Assembly (NCBI RefSeq): GCF_019139675.1
Contig: NZ_CP077077.1
Coordinates: forward strand, 1,984,001 to 2,048,000
Reading direction: 5' to 3'
From: Pseudomonas maumuensis
GTDB lineage: Bacteria; Pseudomonadota; Gammaproteobacteria; Pseudomonadales; Pseudomonadaceae
DNA: 64,000 nt
Shown: piece after piece, positions 25,586-35,787 of the stretch
How the letters are laid out: every line of letters starts with the position of its first letter
How positions within the stretch are numbered: position 1 is the stretch's first letter
Position numbers and translations under genes: made by a program
The notes under the pieces: model-generated
The model's input: the letters and a program-made list of their open reading frames with translations, nothing else
Told to the model about the DNA's origin: nothing
The model's database searches: none

Positions 25586-27982
25586 ATGAAGACCACCCTC
25601 GACTTGCCTCTTTTGCCATTGCGCGACGTTGTCGTCTATCCGCACATGGTCATCCCACTGTTCGTGGGGCGTGAGAAGTCCATCGAGGCCCTCGAGGCCG
25701 CGATGACGGGCGAGAAGCAGATCCTCCTGCTGGCCCAGAAGAATCCTGCCGACGACGATCCGGGTGAAGACGCCCTGTATCGCGTGGGCACCGTCGCCAC
25801 CGTTCTGCAACTGCTCAAGCTGCCCGATGGCACCGTCAAGGTGCTGGTCGAGGGCGAGCAGCGTGGCGCTGTCGAGCGCTTCAACGAAGTCGATGGCCAT
25901 ATCCGTGCCGAAGTCAGCCTGATCGATGAAGTCGAGACCGCCGAGCGCGAGTCCGAGGTCTTCGTGCGCACCTTGCTGTCGCAGTTCGAGCAATACGTGC
26001 AACTGGGCAAGAAAGTCCCGGCCGAAGTGTTGTCCTCGCTCAACAGCATCGAAGAGCCTGGGCGCCTGGTCGATACCATGGCCGCGCACATGGCATTGAA
26101 GATCGAGCAGAAGCAGGAAATCCTCGAAATCGTCGACTTGCAGGCGCGCGTCGAACACGTGCTGGCGCTGCTTGATGCCGAGATCGACCTGCTGCAGGTC
26201 GAGAAGCGCATTCGCGGTCGTGTGAAGAAGCAGATGGAGCGCAGTCAGCGCGAGTACTACCTGAATGAGCAGATGAAGGCCATTCAGAAGGAGCTTGGCG
26301 ATGGCGACGAAGGGCACAACGAAGTCGAGGAGCTGAAAAAGCGCATCGATGCCGCTGGCCTGCCCAAGGATGCCCTGGCCAAGGCCCAGGCCGAGCTGAA
26401 CAAGCTCAAGCAGATGTCGCCGATGTCGGCCGAGGCCACCGTGGTGCGTTCGTATCTCGACTGGCTGGTGCAGGTGCCGTGGAAGGCCCAGAGCAAAGTG
26501 CGCCTGGATCTGACCAAGGCCGAGGAGATCCTCGACGCGGACCACTACGGTCTGGAAGAGGTCAAGGAGCGCATCCTCGAGTACCTCGCTGTACAGAAGC
26601 GGGTGAAGAAAATCCGTGGCCCGGTGCTGTGCCTGGTAGGTCCACCCGGTGTGGGCAAGACCTCGCTGGCCGAGTCGATCGCCGCCGCCACCAATCGCAA
26701 GTTTGTGCGCATGGCCCTGGGTGGGGTGCGTGACGAGGCTGAGATCCGTGGCCATCGTCGCACCTACATCGGTTCGATGCCCGGTCGTCTGATTCAGAAA
26801 ATGACCAAGGTGGGTGTACGCAACCCGCTATTCCTGCTCGACGAGATCGACAAGATGGGCAGCGACATGCGCGGTGACCCGGCCTCGGCGCTGCTTGAGG
26901 TGCTCGACCCCGAGCAGAACCACAATTTCAACGACCACTACCTGGAGGTCGACTACGACCTCTCGGACGTGATGTTCCTATGCACCTCGAACTCGATGAA
27001 CATCCCGCCGGCGCTGCTCGACCGCATGGAAGTCATCCGCCTGCCGGGCTACACCGAGGACGAGAAGATCAACATCGCGGTCAAGTACCTGGTGCCCAAG
27101 CAGGTCAAGGCCAATGGTTTGAAGAAGGACGAGCTGGAGGTCGATGTGTCGGCCATCCGCGACATCATTCGCTACTACACCCGCGAGGCCGGTGTGCGTG
27201 GCCTGGAGCGCCAGATCGCCAAGGTCTGCCGCAAGGTGGTCAAGGAGCACACCGGCGCCAAGCAGGTGAAGGTCAAGGTGACCGGCGAGCAGCTCGAGCA
27301 ATTGCTGGGCGTGCGCAAGTTCCGCTACGGCCTGGCTGAGCAGCAAGACCAGATCGGTCAGGTCACGGGTCTGGCCTGGACTCAGGTGGGCGGTGAACTG
27401 CTGACCATCGAGGCTGTGGTCATTCCTGGCAAGGGGCAGTTGATCAAGACCGGCTCGCTCGGCGATGTCATGGTCGAGTCGATCACCGCTGCGCAGACTG
27501 TGGTGCGCAGTCGTGCTCAAAGCCTGGGGATCGCTGCAGATTTCCACGAAAAGCGCGATGTTCACATCCATATGCCGGAAGGCGCCACGCCCAAGGATGG
27601 CCCTAGCGCCGGTATCGGCATGTGTACCGCGCTGGTGTCGGCCCTGACCCAGATCCCGGTGCGCGCCGACGTGGCGATGACCGGTGAGATCACCCTGCGT
27701 GGCCAGGTCCTGGCCATTGGTGGGCTGAAGGAAAAACTGCTGGCGGCACACCGTGGTGGGATCAAGACGGTGATCATTCCAGAAGAGAATGTTCGCGACT
27801 TGAAGGAGATTCCGGAAAACATCAAACAGGATCTTCAGATCAAACCGGTCAAATGGATTGACGAAGTCCTCCAAATTGCGCTGCAATACGCCCCGGAGCC
27901 CTTGCCAGATGTGGCTCCGGAGATTGTCGCGAAAGATGAAAAGCGCGACGGCGATGCTAAGGAAAGAATCAGCACGCACTAG
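25586..27982 (+). CDS. lon: ATP-dependent protease Lon (La)
   Basis: A 798-residue LonA-type AAA+ protease. The N-terminal substrate-recognition domain begins [20 protein letters not shown]. Walker A is [15 protein letters not shown] and Walker [13 protein letters not shown]. The proteolytic dyad is Ser674 (DGPSAGIGM) and Lys717 ([16 protein letters not shown]). It degrades damaged and regulatory proteins in the cytoplasm. It is transcribed separately from clpX to judge from the intervening terminator and heat-shock-like promoter. Confidence 0.98.
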   Translation: MKTTLDLPLLPLRDVVVYPHMVIPLFVGREKSIEALEAAMTGEKQILLLAQKNPADDDPGEDALYRVGTVATVLQLLKLPDGTVKVLVEGEQRGAVERFNEVDGHIRAEVSLIDEVETAERESEVFVRTLLSQFEQYVQLGKKVPAEVLSSLNSIEEPGRLVDTMAAHMALKIEQKQEILEIVDLQARVEHVLALLDAEIDLLQVEKRIRGRVKKQMERSQREYYLNEQMKAIQKELGDGDEGHNEVEELKKRIDAAGLPKDALAKAQAELNKLKQMSPMSAEATVVRSYLDWLVQVPWKAQSKVRLDLTKAEEILDADHYGLEEVKERILEYLAVQKRVKKIRGPVLCLVGPPGVGKTSLAESIAAATNRKFVRMALGGVRDEAEIRGHRRTYIGSMPGRLIQKMTKVGVRNPLFLLDEIDKMGSDMRGDPASALLEVLDPEQNHNFNDHYLEVDYDLSDVMFLCTSNSMNIPPALLDRMEVIRLPGYTEDEKINIAVKYLVPKQVKANGLKKDELEVDVSAIRDIIRYYTREAGVRGLERQIAKVCRKVVKEHTGAKQVKVKVTGEQLEQLLGVRKFRYGLAEQQDQIGQVTGLAWTQVGGELLTIEAVVIPGKGQLIKTGSLGDVMVESITAAQTVVRSRAQSLGIAADFHEKRDVHIHMPEGATPKDGPSAGIGMCTALVSALTQIPVRADVAMTGEITLRGQVLAIGGLKEKLLAAHRGGIKTVIIPEENVRDLKEIPENIKQDLQIKPVKWIDEVLQIALQYAPEPLPDVAPEIVAKDEKRDGDAKERISTH

Positions 27983-28007
27983 TACGTATTTCGCTGGGGG
28001 GCTTTGG

Positions 28008-28037
28008 TTGACAGCATTTTCGGCCCCTTGCTATAAA
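28008..28037 (+). promoter_or_regulatory. Sigma-70 promoter of hupB
   Basis: TTGACA (28008-28013) and TATAAA (28032-28037) are spaced by 18 bases, about 100 bases before the hupB start. The match to consensus is very good, consistent with an abundant nucleoid protein. Confidence 0.8.
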
Positions 28038-28135
28038 GCGGCACGCCAGTGTCAACAGGCCACCCAGCGCTCGTTTCATAAGCTTTTCATTACATACTTA
28101 GAAACAAACTCAATAGAGAAATAAGGGGACTTAGA

Positions 28136-28408
28136 GTGAACAAGTCGGAACTGATTGACGCTATCGCCGCATCCGCTGACATCCCGAAAGCTGTAGCCGG
28201 CCGTGCGCTGGACGCAGTGATCGAATCCGTTCAAGGCGCCCTGAAAGCCGGTGACGATGTCGTCCTGGTTGGCTTCGGTACCTTCTCGGTCAAGGAGCGC
28301 GCAGAGCGCACCGGCCGTAACCCGCAAACCGGCAAGGCGATCAAGATCGCTGCCGCCAAGGTTCCTGGCTTCAAAGCTGGCAAGGGCCTGAAAGACGCCG
28401 TCAACTAA
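28136..28408 (+). CDS. hupB: DNA-binding protein HU-beta
   Basis: A 90-residue nucleoid protein that starts with GTG 28136 behind AAGGGG. The DNA-binding arm signature is [20 protein letters not shown], with the DNA-intercalating Pro in RNPQTG. It bends and compacts DNA as a dimer. It has its own strong promoter and terminator between lon and ppiD. Confidence 0.98.
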   Translation: MNKSELIDAIAASADIPKAVAGRALDAVIESVQGALKAGDDVVLVGFGTFSVKERAERTGRNPQTGKAIKIAAAKVPGFKAGKGLKDAVN

Positions 28409-28493
28409 GTCGTCTTTCAGCCGGCCCGGGCGTCGCCAGGGCCGACCGCGTGACGGCGGGTCGCAAACGTTCCCGCTGGCACGCTCGCTTCGA

Positions 28494-28523
28494 AAAGGCG
28501 CATCCACTGGATGCGCCTTTCTT
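28494..28523 (+). terminator. Terminator after hupB
   Basis: AAAGGCGCATCC-ACT-GGATGCGCCTTT forms a perfect 12-bp stem followed by CTTCT. Confidence 0.85.
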
Positions 28524-28588
28524 CTATCAGGATTCTACCCACGCTCCGCGGTTGTCGACGCAGTGGTACAGCCGTTTCTGGGGGACGC

Positions 28589-30448
28589 ATGCTGCAGAAT
28601 ATCAGGGACAATTCACAAGGTTGGATTGCCAAGACCATCATCGGCCTCATCGTCGTACTGATGGCGTTGACCGGTTTCGAGGCCATTTTCCAGGCCGCCA
28701 GCCATAGCCAGGACGCCGCCAAGGTGAACGGCCAGACCATCAGCCAGAACGAGCTGAGCCAGGCCGTGGACATGCAGCGCCGCCAGCTGATGCAACAGTT
28801 GGGCAAGGACTTCGACCCTGCGCTGCTGGACGAGAAGATGCTGCGCGAAGCCGCGCTCAAGGGGCTGATCGATCGCAAACTGCTGTTGCAGGGTGCCGAA
28901 GACGCCAAGTTCGCTTTTTCCGAGGCTGCGCTGGATCAGCTGATCCTGCAGACGCCTGAATTCCAGGTCGATGGCAAGTTCAGCGCCGAGCGCTTCGACT
29001 CGGTCATCCGCCAGATGGGCTACGGTCGCATGCAGTTCCGCGAGATGCTTGCCCAGGAAATGCTCATCGGCCAACTGCGCACCGGCCTTGCCGGGAGCAG
29101 CTTCGTCACCGACAAGCAGGTCGAGGCCTTCGCCCGCCTCGAGAAGCAGACCCGTGATTTCGCTTCCCAGACCTTCAAGGCCGACCCGGCTGCGGTCAAG
29201 GTGAGCGATGACGAGATCAAGGCGCACTACGACCAGCACGCCAAGGAATTCATGACCCCGGATCAAGTGGTCATCGATTACCTGGAGCTGAAGAAGTCGG
29301 CCTTCTTCGACCAGGTCAAGGTCGACGACGGCGAGCTCAAGGCTCTGTACGAGAAGGAAATCGCCAATCTGGGCGAGCAACGCCATGCCGCGCACATCCT
29401 GATCGAGGTCAACGGCAAGACCGACGATGCCAAGGCCAAGGCCCGCATCGAAGAGATCCAGCAGCGCCTGGACAAGGGTGAGGACTTCGCCAAACTGGCC
29501 AAGGAATTCTCCCAGGACCCGGGCTCGGCCAACACCGGTGGTGATCTCGGCTTCGCCGGCCCTGGCGTGTACGATCCGGCCTTCGAGGACGCCCTGTACA
29601 AGCTGAACAAGGACCAGGTCTCCGCACCGGTGCGTACCGAGTTCGGCTACCACCTGATCAAGCTGCTGGGCGTGCAGGCGCCGGACGTACCTAGTTTCGC
29701 CAGCCTGAAGGACAAGCTGACCCATGAGCTGAAGACCCAGCAGGTGGAGCAGCGCTTCGTCGAGGCCACCAAGCAGCTCGAGGACACCGCCTTCGAAGCC
29801 TCCGACCTGGCCCAGCCGGCCCAGGACCTGGGCCTGAAGGTACACACCTCTGCCGCCTTCGGTCGCGAGGGTGGTGAAGGCATCACTGCCAACCGTGCGG
29901 TGATCCAGGCCGCGTTCAGCGAGCAGGTGCTGGAAGAGGGCGCCAACAGCAACGCCATCGAACTTGACCCGGAAACCGTGGTGGTCGTGCGCGTCAAGGA
30001 GCACCGCAAGCCCGAGCAGCTGCCGTTGGAGGCCGTGGCCAAGAACATCAGCGAGCACCTGGCCAAGGAGAAGGCGATTGCCGAGCTCAAGGCCAAGGCC
30101 GACAAACTGATCGCCGGTCTGCGCGATGGCTCGGTCAAGGCCGAAGGCCAGGGCTGGAAGCTCCATGAAGCGGCTACCCGTGGCCAGGACGGCATCGATC
30201 CGGCTGAGCTGCAAGCGGTGTTCCGCCTCGGCAAGCCAGCAGCCAAGGGCAAGCCGGTCTACGGCAGCGTGGTCCTGGGCGATGGCAGCCTGGTGGTCCT
30301 GCAACTGAAGGGCGTCAACGAAGGTGCTGCCGCTACCGATGAAGAGAAGGCGCAGATCCGTCGCTACCTCGCATCGCGTGCTGGGTCGCAGGACTTCGCG
30401 GCCTATCGCAAGTTGCTTGAAGGCAGTGCCGACATCACCCGCTACTGA
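28589..30448 (+). CDS. ppiD: Periplasmic folding chaperone PpiD (SurA-like, parvulin domain)
   Basis: A 619-residue inner-membrane-anchored periplasmic chaperone. One TM helix lies at about 12-34 (WIAKTIIGLIVVLMALTGF), followed by a SurA-type N-terminal chaperone region and one parvulin PPIase domain at about 266-355 (AAHILIEVNG, GGDLGFAGPGVYDPAF, EFGYHLIKLLGV). It assists proteins leaving the Sec translocon. ATG 28589 behind GGGGGA gives the correct membrane anchor; the frame is open further upstream through the hupB terminator and is not coding there. Confidence 0.95.
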   Translation: MLQNIRDNSQGWIAKTIIGLIVVLMALTGFEAIFQAASHSQDAAKVNGQTISQNELSQAVDMQRRQLMQQLGKDFDPALLDEKMLREAALKGLIDRKLLLQGAEDAKFAFSEAALDQLILQTPEFQVDGKFSAERFDSVIRQMGYGRMQFREMLAQEMLIGQLRTGLAGSSFVTDKQVEAFARLEKQTRDFASQTFKADPAAVKVSDDEIKAHYDQHAKEFMTPDQVVIDYLELKKSAFFDQVKVDDGELKALYEKEIANLGEQRHAAHILIEVNGKTDDAKAKARIEEIQQRLDKGEDFAKLAKEFSQDPGSANTGGDLGFAGPGVYDPAFEDALYKLNKDQVSAPVRTEFGYHLIKLLGVQAPDVPSFASLKDKLTHELKTQQVEQRFVEATKQLEDTAFEASDLAQPAQDLGLKVHTSAAFGREGGEGITANRAVIQAAFSEQVLEEGANSNAIELDPETVVVVRVKEHRKPEQLPLEAVAKNISEHLAKEKAIAELKAKADKLIAGLRDGSVKAEGQGWKLHEAATRGQDGIDPAELQAVFRLGKPAAKGKPVYGSVVLGDGSLVVLQLKGVNEGAAATDEEKAQIRRYLASRAGSQDFAAYRKLLEGSADITRY

Positions 30449-30464
30449 GTCGTGCGCTGATCGC

Positions 30465-30499
30465 GAAACAGGCCGCTTAATGCGGCCTGTTTCGTTTTT
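30465..30499 (+). terminator. Terminator after ppiD
   Basis: GAAACAGGCCGC-TTAAT-GCGGCCTGTTTC is a 12-bp perfect stem followed by GTTTTT. Confidence 0.92.
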
Positions 30500-30526
30500 G
30501 TGCTTGATGGCGCCATCGCGATGGCC

Positions 30527-31570
30527 TCAGGAGCGCCGGACCCCCTCATGATTGTCCAGCGTGTCCCGGGCAATCTCCCGCCCCAGGGCGATCAGCTCCG
30601 GCGCCTTGTAGAACTCGAAGAAGCGGCATACCCGCTTGGGAACGTTGATCAGCACATCCGGCGGATACCCGGCGATCTTGTACTGCGCCAATGATGTCTG
30701 CATCACTTCGAAGCTCTGGTTGATCAGATCCAGTAAGGATGCCGGGCCGACGTTGTCGACGATGAACGAGCCGGTGGCCGATTTCGGTGCCCCCTCGCTC
30801 TGCGGTGCGGCAGCCGGTTGCTGGTTCTCGGGGGCGGCGCTTTCGCCGAGCCAGGGGTTAGGGCTGGCCAGCCCCTCGGCAGTGATTTCCTGTTCCAGGC
30901 GGATCAGTTGCTCGGCCGGCTTGCGGCGAAACGGCAGGCGCGAGCCGAGCGAACTGATCAAGGCATCGAAGCGCATCTTGAACGCCGCCGGGCGCTCGAT
31001 GACCGGCAGTTGGTACTGTTTCTGGTTGGTAGCGTTGAGGTTGACGGCGATGATCAGGTCGCAGTGGCTGGACACCACCGGTACGATCGGCAGCGGATTG
31101 AGAATGCCGCCATCGACCAGCATGCGGTTGCCTTGCACGACCGGGGTGAACAGGCTGGGGATGGCCGCCGACGCACGCATGGCCTGGTGCAGGCAGCCCT
31201 CCTGGAACCAAATTTCCTGCTGGTTGGTCAGGTCGGTGGCGACCGCAGTGTAGGGAATGCGTAACTGCTCGATATTGATTTCACCGACGATCTTGCGGAT
31301 CTGGCCAAACACCTTGTCGCCGCGGATGGCGCCGAGGCGAAAGCTGACATCGACCAGGCGCAGCACGTCCAGGTAGTCCAGGCTCTCGATCCAGCTGCGG
31401 TACTCGTCGAGCTTGCCGGCAGCATAGATGCCGCCGATGACTGCGCCCATGGAGCAGCCCGCAATGCAGGCAATCTCGTAACCGCGCCGTTCGATCTCTT
31501 CGATCACTCCGATGTGCGCGTACCCCCGGGCGCCGCCGGAGCCCAGCACCAATGCCACGCGTTTGCCCAT
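30527..31570 (-). CDS. Patatin-like phospholipase family protein
   Basis: A 347-residue protein of the RssA/patatin type. The oxyanion motif GSGGARG is at residues 10-16, the nucleophile Ser40 is in GCSMG, and the dyad Asp lies in MLVDGGILNPLP. Residues about 240-275 form a Pro/Ala-rich linker before a C-terminal helical part. There is no signal peptide; a cytoplasmic lipid acyl hydrolase is likely. ATG 31570 has GGGGGA upstream and gives the usual MGKRVALVLG start. It is divergent from the lipoprotein gene. Confidence 0.88.
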   Translation of the reverse strand: MGKRVALVLGSGGARGYAHIGVIEEIERRGYEIACIAGCSMGAVIGGIYAAGKLDEYRSWIESLDYLDVLRLVDVSFRLGAIRGDKVFGQIRKIVGEINIEQLRIPYTAVATDLTNQQEIWFQEGCLHQAMRASAAIPSLFTPVVQGNRMLVDGGILNPLPIVPVVSSHCDLIIAVNLNATNQKQYQLPVIERPAAFKMRFDALISSLGSRLPFRRKPAEQLIRLEQEITAEGLASPNPWLGESAAPENQQPAAAPQSEGAPKSATGSFIVDNVGPASLLDLINQSFEVMQTSLAQYKIAGYPPDVLINVPKRVCRFFEFYKAPELIALGREIARDTLDNHEGVRRS

Positions 31571-31729
31571 GACCTGTTCCCCCCGCAACTGTGCCACCAT
31601 GGTCCAACAATGCACCCATTGCCACCTGTGCTTCAATGTAGCCCGTGCTGGACTACGCTGAGCAGGGCACTTTTCGTTTGCTTTGCCGTCGAACGGCCAC
31701 CTTAGTTTTTCACCCTCGAGGTATTACCG

Positions 31730-32008
31730 ATGAAAGCCTGGATCACCCTTCCTCTGATGGCCCTGGCCCTGGCCGGCTGCGCGGGCAAGACGGCCTATCG
31801 CGACAGTTGCGCGACCCAGCTCGATGCCGCCTGGAAGGAACTGGACCTGGCCAAGGCCGAAGGCTTTGCCGGCACCGTGAGCTATTCCAAGGCGTTGTCG
31901 CTGCTGACCGGTGCCAAGACCCAGCAGCAATTCGAAGGCTTCGAAGGTTGCACCCGCAAGGCCGAGAAGGCGCGTTTCTACATTCGTGAGTCCCGCGCCG
32001 GGCGTTGA
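31730..32008 (+). CDS. Small putative lipoprotein
   Basis: A 92-residue protein with a lipoprotein signal (MKAWITLPLMALALAGC, lipidation at Cys17). The mature part is short, helical and charged, with two further cysteines (RDSCATQ, EGCTRKAEK). It looks like a small conserved Pseudomonas outer-membrane lipoprotein of unknown role. It precedes the CHAD gene by a few bases and is likely cotranscribed with it. Confidence 0.75.
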   Translation: MKAWITLPLMALALAGCAGKTAYRDSCATQLDAAWKELDLAKAEGFAGTVSYSKALSLLTGAKTQQQFEGFEGCTRKAEKARFYIRESRAGR

Positions 32009-32022
32009 GTGAGGAGCGTCAC

Positions 32023-32790
32023 ATGCCGAGCATGATCGACCATGTGGTTTCCAGGGTCTTGGCTGTGCAGGTGGCGATACTGGCCTGTCGCGAGCGCCTC
32101 GCCGTCGACACCGACAGCGAGGCGCTGCACGACCTGCGCACCACCCTGCGCCGGTTGCGCAGTCTGTTGCGGCCCTTGCGTGACTTGCCGGGTGTCGAGC
32201 AACTGGAGCAGGCGGCGCAGTCACTGGGTACGCTCACCACGCCGTTGCGAGATCGTGAAGTGCTGGCCGCGCAACTGCTCGGGCGTGGTCATGTGCAGGC
32301 CGGCGAGCGCCGCCAGGAGGGAAGGGCGCGGACCTACGCTGGTGTCGCGGCCAGTGCCCAGCTCGCTCGGGTGCTGGCGATTCTTGATGCCTTCCCGGTG
32401 TTTTTGCGTGCTGCCGAGCGTGAAGGGTTGGTGCAAGGCCTGCGCAGGCGCATCGACAAGCGCTTGGAGAAGCAATGGCGCAAGCTGGCCAGAGCGCTGG
32501 ATGATCCGGCCCATGATCGGCATCGTCTGCGCCTGCTGATCAAGCGCGTTCGCTATGGGGACGAGGCCTACCCCCAACTCGAGCATGCCAGCAGGAAGCT
32601 GCAGCGTCTGTTGAAGAAGGCGCAAGGCGATCTTGGCGACTGGCATGACCGCGTGCAGTGGTTGCTGCAGGTGCGTGAGCACAGCGACCTGGCGGGCTGC
32701 AAGGTGGCCTGGGAGCATGAGCTGCATGCTGCCGAGGGGCGCTCGGATCTGACTCTCGAGGCATTGCAAAAAGCCCTGGCGCGCCGTTAG
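32023..32790 (+). CDS. CHAD domain-containing protein
   Basis: A 255-residue all-helical protein whose start ATG 32023 follows GAGGAG by six bases. CHAD (conserved histidine alpha-helical domain) features are visible: EALHDLRTTLRRLRSLLRPL near the N-terminus and DRHRLRLLIKRVRYGDEAY with LGDWHDRVQWL toward the C-terminus. These basic helices form a positively charged surface that binds polyphosphate in studied members. No CYTH domain is fused. It lies 14 bases beyond the small lipoprotein gene. Confidence 0.88.
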   Translation: MPSMIDHVVSRVLAVQVAILACRERLAVDTDSEALHDLRTTLRRLRSLLRPLRDLPGVEQLEQAAQSLGTLTTPLRDREVLAAQLLGRGHVQAGERRQEGRARTYAGVAASAQLARVLAILDAFPVFLRAAEREGLVQGLRRRIDKRLEKQWRKLARALDDPAHDRHRLRLLIKRVRYGDEAYPQLEHASRKLQRLLKKAQGDLGDWHDRVQWLLQVREHSDLAGCKVAWEHELHAAEGRSDLTLEALQKALARR

Positions 32791-32873
32791 TCCCGGCAAA
32801 TGACCGAAATGCGGGCTGTGGCTGGCGTGATCGCTGGTTACTATCGGTTCTTTTCGCGCAGGAGCCCTGGCAC

Positions 32874-33671
32874 ATGAACTTCACAGAATTGCTGACAGCC
32901 GCGCGCGCTCACCCCGAGGCGGTCAGCGTGCCGGCTGGCTGGGCCCAGGGGCGGGCGGTGTTCGGCGGCCTGATGGCGGCGATGATGCACGAAGCGATGC
33001 GCCAGAAGCTCGGCGACAACCGCCCGGTGCGTTCGCTGGCCATCACCTTCGTCGGCCCGGCGGCGCCGGATGTGCCGATCAGCCTGGAGGTGGAGGTGCT
33101 GCGCGAGGGCAAGGCAGTCAGTACCTTGCTCGGACGCGCCATGCAGGATGGCCAGGTGGTGACCCTGGTGCAGGGCAGTTTCGGTGCCGGTCGTCCTTCC
33201 GTGGTGGCGGTCGAGGCGCCAGCCGCGATGCAGATGAAGCCGCTGCAGGAGGCGGCACCGGAGCTGCCCTTCATCAAGGGCATTACACCGGAGTTCATGC
33301 AGCACGTGGCGTTTCGCTGGGCGGTGGGCGGCCTTCCGTTCAGTGGCAACGACTCGCGCCATATGGGCGGGTGGGTACGCCTGCGTGATGTCGCCGAGGG
33401 CCCTGTGGAGGTGGCGCACCTGCTGGCACTGGTCGATGCCTGGCCGCCGAGCCTGCTGCCCTATCTCAAGCAACCTGCCGCAGGCAGCACGTTGACCTGG
33501 ACCATCGAATTCGTGCAGCCCACGCCGACGCTGTCGACGCTCGACTGGTGCCGCTATGTCGTCGAGACCGAGTATGCCCGGGATGGCTATGGGCATGCGG
33601 CCGCTGCGTTGTGGACGGCCGAAGGGGAGTTGCTGGCGTTGAGCCGGCAGACGGTGACCGTATTCGCCTGA
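32874..33671 (+). CDS. Acyl-CoA thioesterase family protein (double hot-dog, TesB-like)
   Basis: A 265-residue protein with two hot-dog repeats: N-terminal GWAQGRAVFGGLMAAMMHEA with SLAITFVGPAAPDVP, and C-terminal LTWTIEFVQPTPTLSTLDWC with EGELLALSRQTVTVFA. This is the TesB-related thioesterase/acyl-CoA hydrolase layout. ATG 32874 follows AGGAG. The physiological acyl substrate cannot be told. It is followed by a REP pair. Confidence 0.85.
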   Translation: MNFTELLTAARAHPEAVSVPAGWAQGRAVFGGLMAAMMHEAMRQKLGDNRPVRSLAITFVGPAAPDVPISLEVEVLREGKAVSTLLGRAMQDGQVVTLVQGSFGAGRPSVVAVEAPAAMQMKPLQEAAPELPFIKGITPEFMQHVAFRWAVGGLPFSGNDSRHMGGWVRLRDVAEGPVEVAHLLALVDAWPPSLLPYLKQPAAGSTLTWTIEFVQPTPTLSTLDWCRYVVETEYARDGYGHAAAALWTAEGELLALSRQTVTVFA

Positions 33672-33692
33672 GGCATCTTCATCAAGTCAATT

Positions 33693-33751
33693 GCGGGGCA
33701 AGCCCGCTCCCACGCCGTTCAATGGCGCTTGTGGGAGTGGGCTTGCCCCGC
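33693..33751. repeat. Paired REP element (GGGGCAAGCCCGCTCCCAC class)
   Basis: Two inverted 21-base copies (33693-33713 and 33731-33751) differ at one position and flank a 17-base centre. They lie between the convergent thioesterase and Mpo1-like genes. This is a typical Pseudomonas putida-type REP pair that may fold into a long hairpin. Confidence 0.9.
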
Positions 33752-33762
33752 GATGTTTTCGG

Positions 33763-34131
33763 TCAGTGGCGATGCTTGTGCCGCTCGCGCCAGGCCCGCC
33801 ACCAGGCACCGCTCAGCACGAAGCGCGGGAAGGTGATGAACTGTTCGGTGAGCAGGCGTTGCATGGCGTCCCTGCGATCAGTGAAGGGCTCGGGTTGTTC
33901 GGCTTCCAGGCGATGCCCCTGGCGTTGCAGGCCGAGCCCGGCGACCAACGCGATGACGCCCACGGCGATCTGCGACAGGTCCAGCGCGAACAGCCCCGAC
34001 AACACCAGCAGCGCGCCCAGGATGAACAGCGGCACGGCGATCAAATGCAGCACCAGGTTGGTGGGATGGCGGTGATTGTGGTGGTAGCCGCGCCATTGCC
34101 AGGCGGGCAGGTTGGGCAGTCGTTTGCTCAT
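33763..34131 (-). CDS. Mpo1-like (DUF962) small membrane protein
   Basis: A 122-residue protein with an N-terminal YHHNHRHPTNLVLHLIAVPL motif typical of the DUF962/Mpo1 family, and two hydrophobic hairpin segments (about 27-50 and 53-70). Yeast Mpo1 is an Fe(II)-dependent dioxygenase that alpha-oxidises 2-hydroxy fatty acids; bacterial members are uncharacterised and often mis-annotated as terminases. The C-terminus is strongly basic (RAWRERHKHRH). Enzymatic function is inference. Confidence 0.65.
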   Translation of the reverse strand: MSKRLPNLPAWQWRGYHHNHRHPTNLVLHLIAVPLFILGALLVLSGLFALDLSQIAVGVIALVAGLGLQRQGHRLEAEQPEPFTDRRDAMQRLLTEQFITFPRFVLSGAWWRAWRERHKHRH

Positions 34132-34222
34132 GGACGGATCCTCAGGGGCCTGTCCAAAGCTTAGTGCGGCCCCCGAGCGGGGGCCAATCGAGGCTGGCTA
34201 TGGCGACCATAGCCAGTGAGGG

Positions 34223-35701
34223 TCAGAGCTTGAGCTGGCCGATGGCCTTGTTCAGCTCGCCAGCGAGAGTCGCCAGCTCACTGCTGGTGGTGGCCGAACC
34301 CACGGTCTGCTGCACGGTCTCTTCGGTCACGTCGCGGATGCTGACGACGGCGCGGTTCATCTCCTCGGCTACCTGGCTCTGCTGCTCGGCGGCCACGGCG
34401 ATCTGGGTGTTGCTTTCGCGCATCTGCGCCACCGCGCTGGTGATCTCGGCCAGGGCCTCGCCGGCCTCGCGCGCCTGCTTGACGCAATCGTCGGCCTTGT
34501 ACGAGCTTTCCTGCATGAAATCCACTGCGTCGCGGGTGCCGGCCTGCAGGTCGGCGACCATGGTGGTGATTTCGTCGGTGGAGGTCTGCACGCGCTTGGC
34601 CAGGTTGCGCACTTCGTCGGCGACCACGGCGAAGCCGCGGCCCAGATCGCCGGCCCGGGCGGCCTCGATGGCGGCGTTGAGGGCAAGCAGGTTGGTTTGT
34701 TCGGCGATGCTGTGGATGACCCCCACCACGCCATTGATCTTCTGGCTGTCGTCAGCCAGTTGGCGGATCATCTCGGCAGTCTGCTGCACACCGCTGGACA
34801 GCCCGGCAATCGAGTCCTGCACGCGGCTGACCACGGCCTGGCCGCTGCCGGCCAGGGTGTCGGCGGTCTGCGACAGGTCGCGGGTGGCGCCGGCGTGCTG
34901 GGCGATATGATGCACCGTGGCGGTCATCTCGTTGATCGCGGTGGCCGCCTGGTCGGTCTCGCTCTGCTGGCCGATCATGCCGTGGCGCACCTCGTCCATG
35001 CTGCCGGCCAGGCGCGCGGCGCCGGAGTCCAGCTGCGCGGCGGTGCGCGCCACGGTGCTGACCACGCGGTGGTAGGTAGTCTGCATGGCGTTGAAGGCCC
35101 CAGCCATCTGCCCGACCTCGTCGCCGCAGGCCAGCGGCACTCGGGCCGAGAGGTCGCCGGTCTTCTCCACATGCAGCATCACGTCTTTGAGGGTGTTGAG
35201 CTGGCTGAGCAGGAAGCGGATCAGCAGCTGCGAGGCGCACAGCATCGCCAGCATCAGGATCAGCACGCACACGGCGTAGTTGCTGAAACGGTCGAAATAG
35301 ACCTGGCGCAGGCTTGGCGACTGGGCGATCACGGCGAGTTGTTGGTCGTCCCGACGCAGTACCTGGGCGCCGCGCAGTGGGTTGTCGCCAAGGAGCCAGG
35401 CTCCAGGCAGCTCGACCCAGCCCTGGCCATCGCGCAGGGCCTCGAGGGGTTCACCGGCGAATTGCGGAGTCTGGCCATTGCGCCAGGTGATCAGGTTGGC
35501 CTGGGTGGGCAGGGCCTGCCCGGCGGGCCAGGCCGCCAGCAGTTCAGCCTGGGCTTGAGCTTGCGCCTGGGCGCCGCTGGCGCGTGCCTGCTGCTCCAGG
35601 TATACCGCGTAGAGCACCAGCATCAGTGTGGTGACGAAGGCCACCGCATTGACGGCCCAGAACTTGTATTTAAGGGAAACGTTGCTAAGCCAGGCACCCA
35701 T
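34223..35701 (-). CDS. Methyl-accepting chemotaxis protein
   Basis: A 492-residue chemoreceptor. TM1 is at about 15-37 and TM2 at about 142-164, enclosing a short periplasmic domain of about 105 residues. A HAMP domain follows ([20 protein letters not shown]), then a methyl-accepting coiled coil with the conserved tip [20 protein letters not shown]. The ligand domain is too small for a dCache and its ligand is unknown. ATG 35701 gives a normal receptor N-terminus. Confidence 0.93.
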   Translation of the reverse strand: MGAWLSNVSLKYKFWAVNAVAFVTTLMLVLYAVYLEQQARASGAQAQAQAQAELLAAWPAGQALPTQANLITWRNGQTPQFAGEPLEALRDGQGWVELPGAWLLGDNPLRGAQVLRRDDQQLAVIAQSPSLRQVYFDRFSNYAVCVLILMLAMLCASQLLIRFLLSQLNTLKDVMLHVEKTGDLSARVPLACGDEVGQMAGAFNAMQTTYHRVVSTVARTAAQLDSGAARLAGSMDEVRHGMIGQQSETDQAATAINEMTATVHHIAQHAGATRDLSQTADTLAGSGQAVVSRVQDSIAGLSSGVQQTAEMIRQLADDSQKINGVVGVIHSIAEQTNLLALNAAIEAARAGDLGRGFAVVADEVRNLAKRVQTSTDEITTMVADLQAGTRDAVDFMQESSYKADDCVKQAREAGEALAEITSAVAQMRESNTQIAVAAEQQSQVAEEMNRAVVSIRDVTEETVQQTVGSATTSSELATLAGELNKAIGQLKL

Positions 35702-35787
35702 GGAAGGTCTTCTCTGAATTGGCGGAAACATTATTGGCAAGGTGCCATCATTGTGCCCGCCAAGGCCAGGGCCCTCGTTGATATGTG

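Noticed and set aside
28613..30304. Antisense open frame of 563 codons opposite ppiD
   Set aside because: It is opposite a gene with a complete PpiD architecture and is Leu/Gly/Asp-biased without domains.
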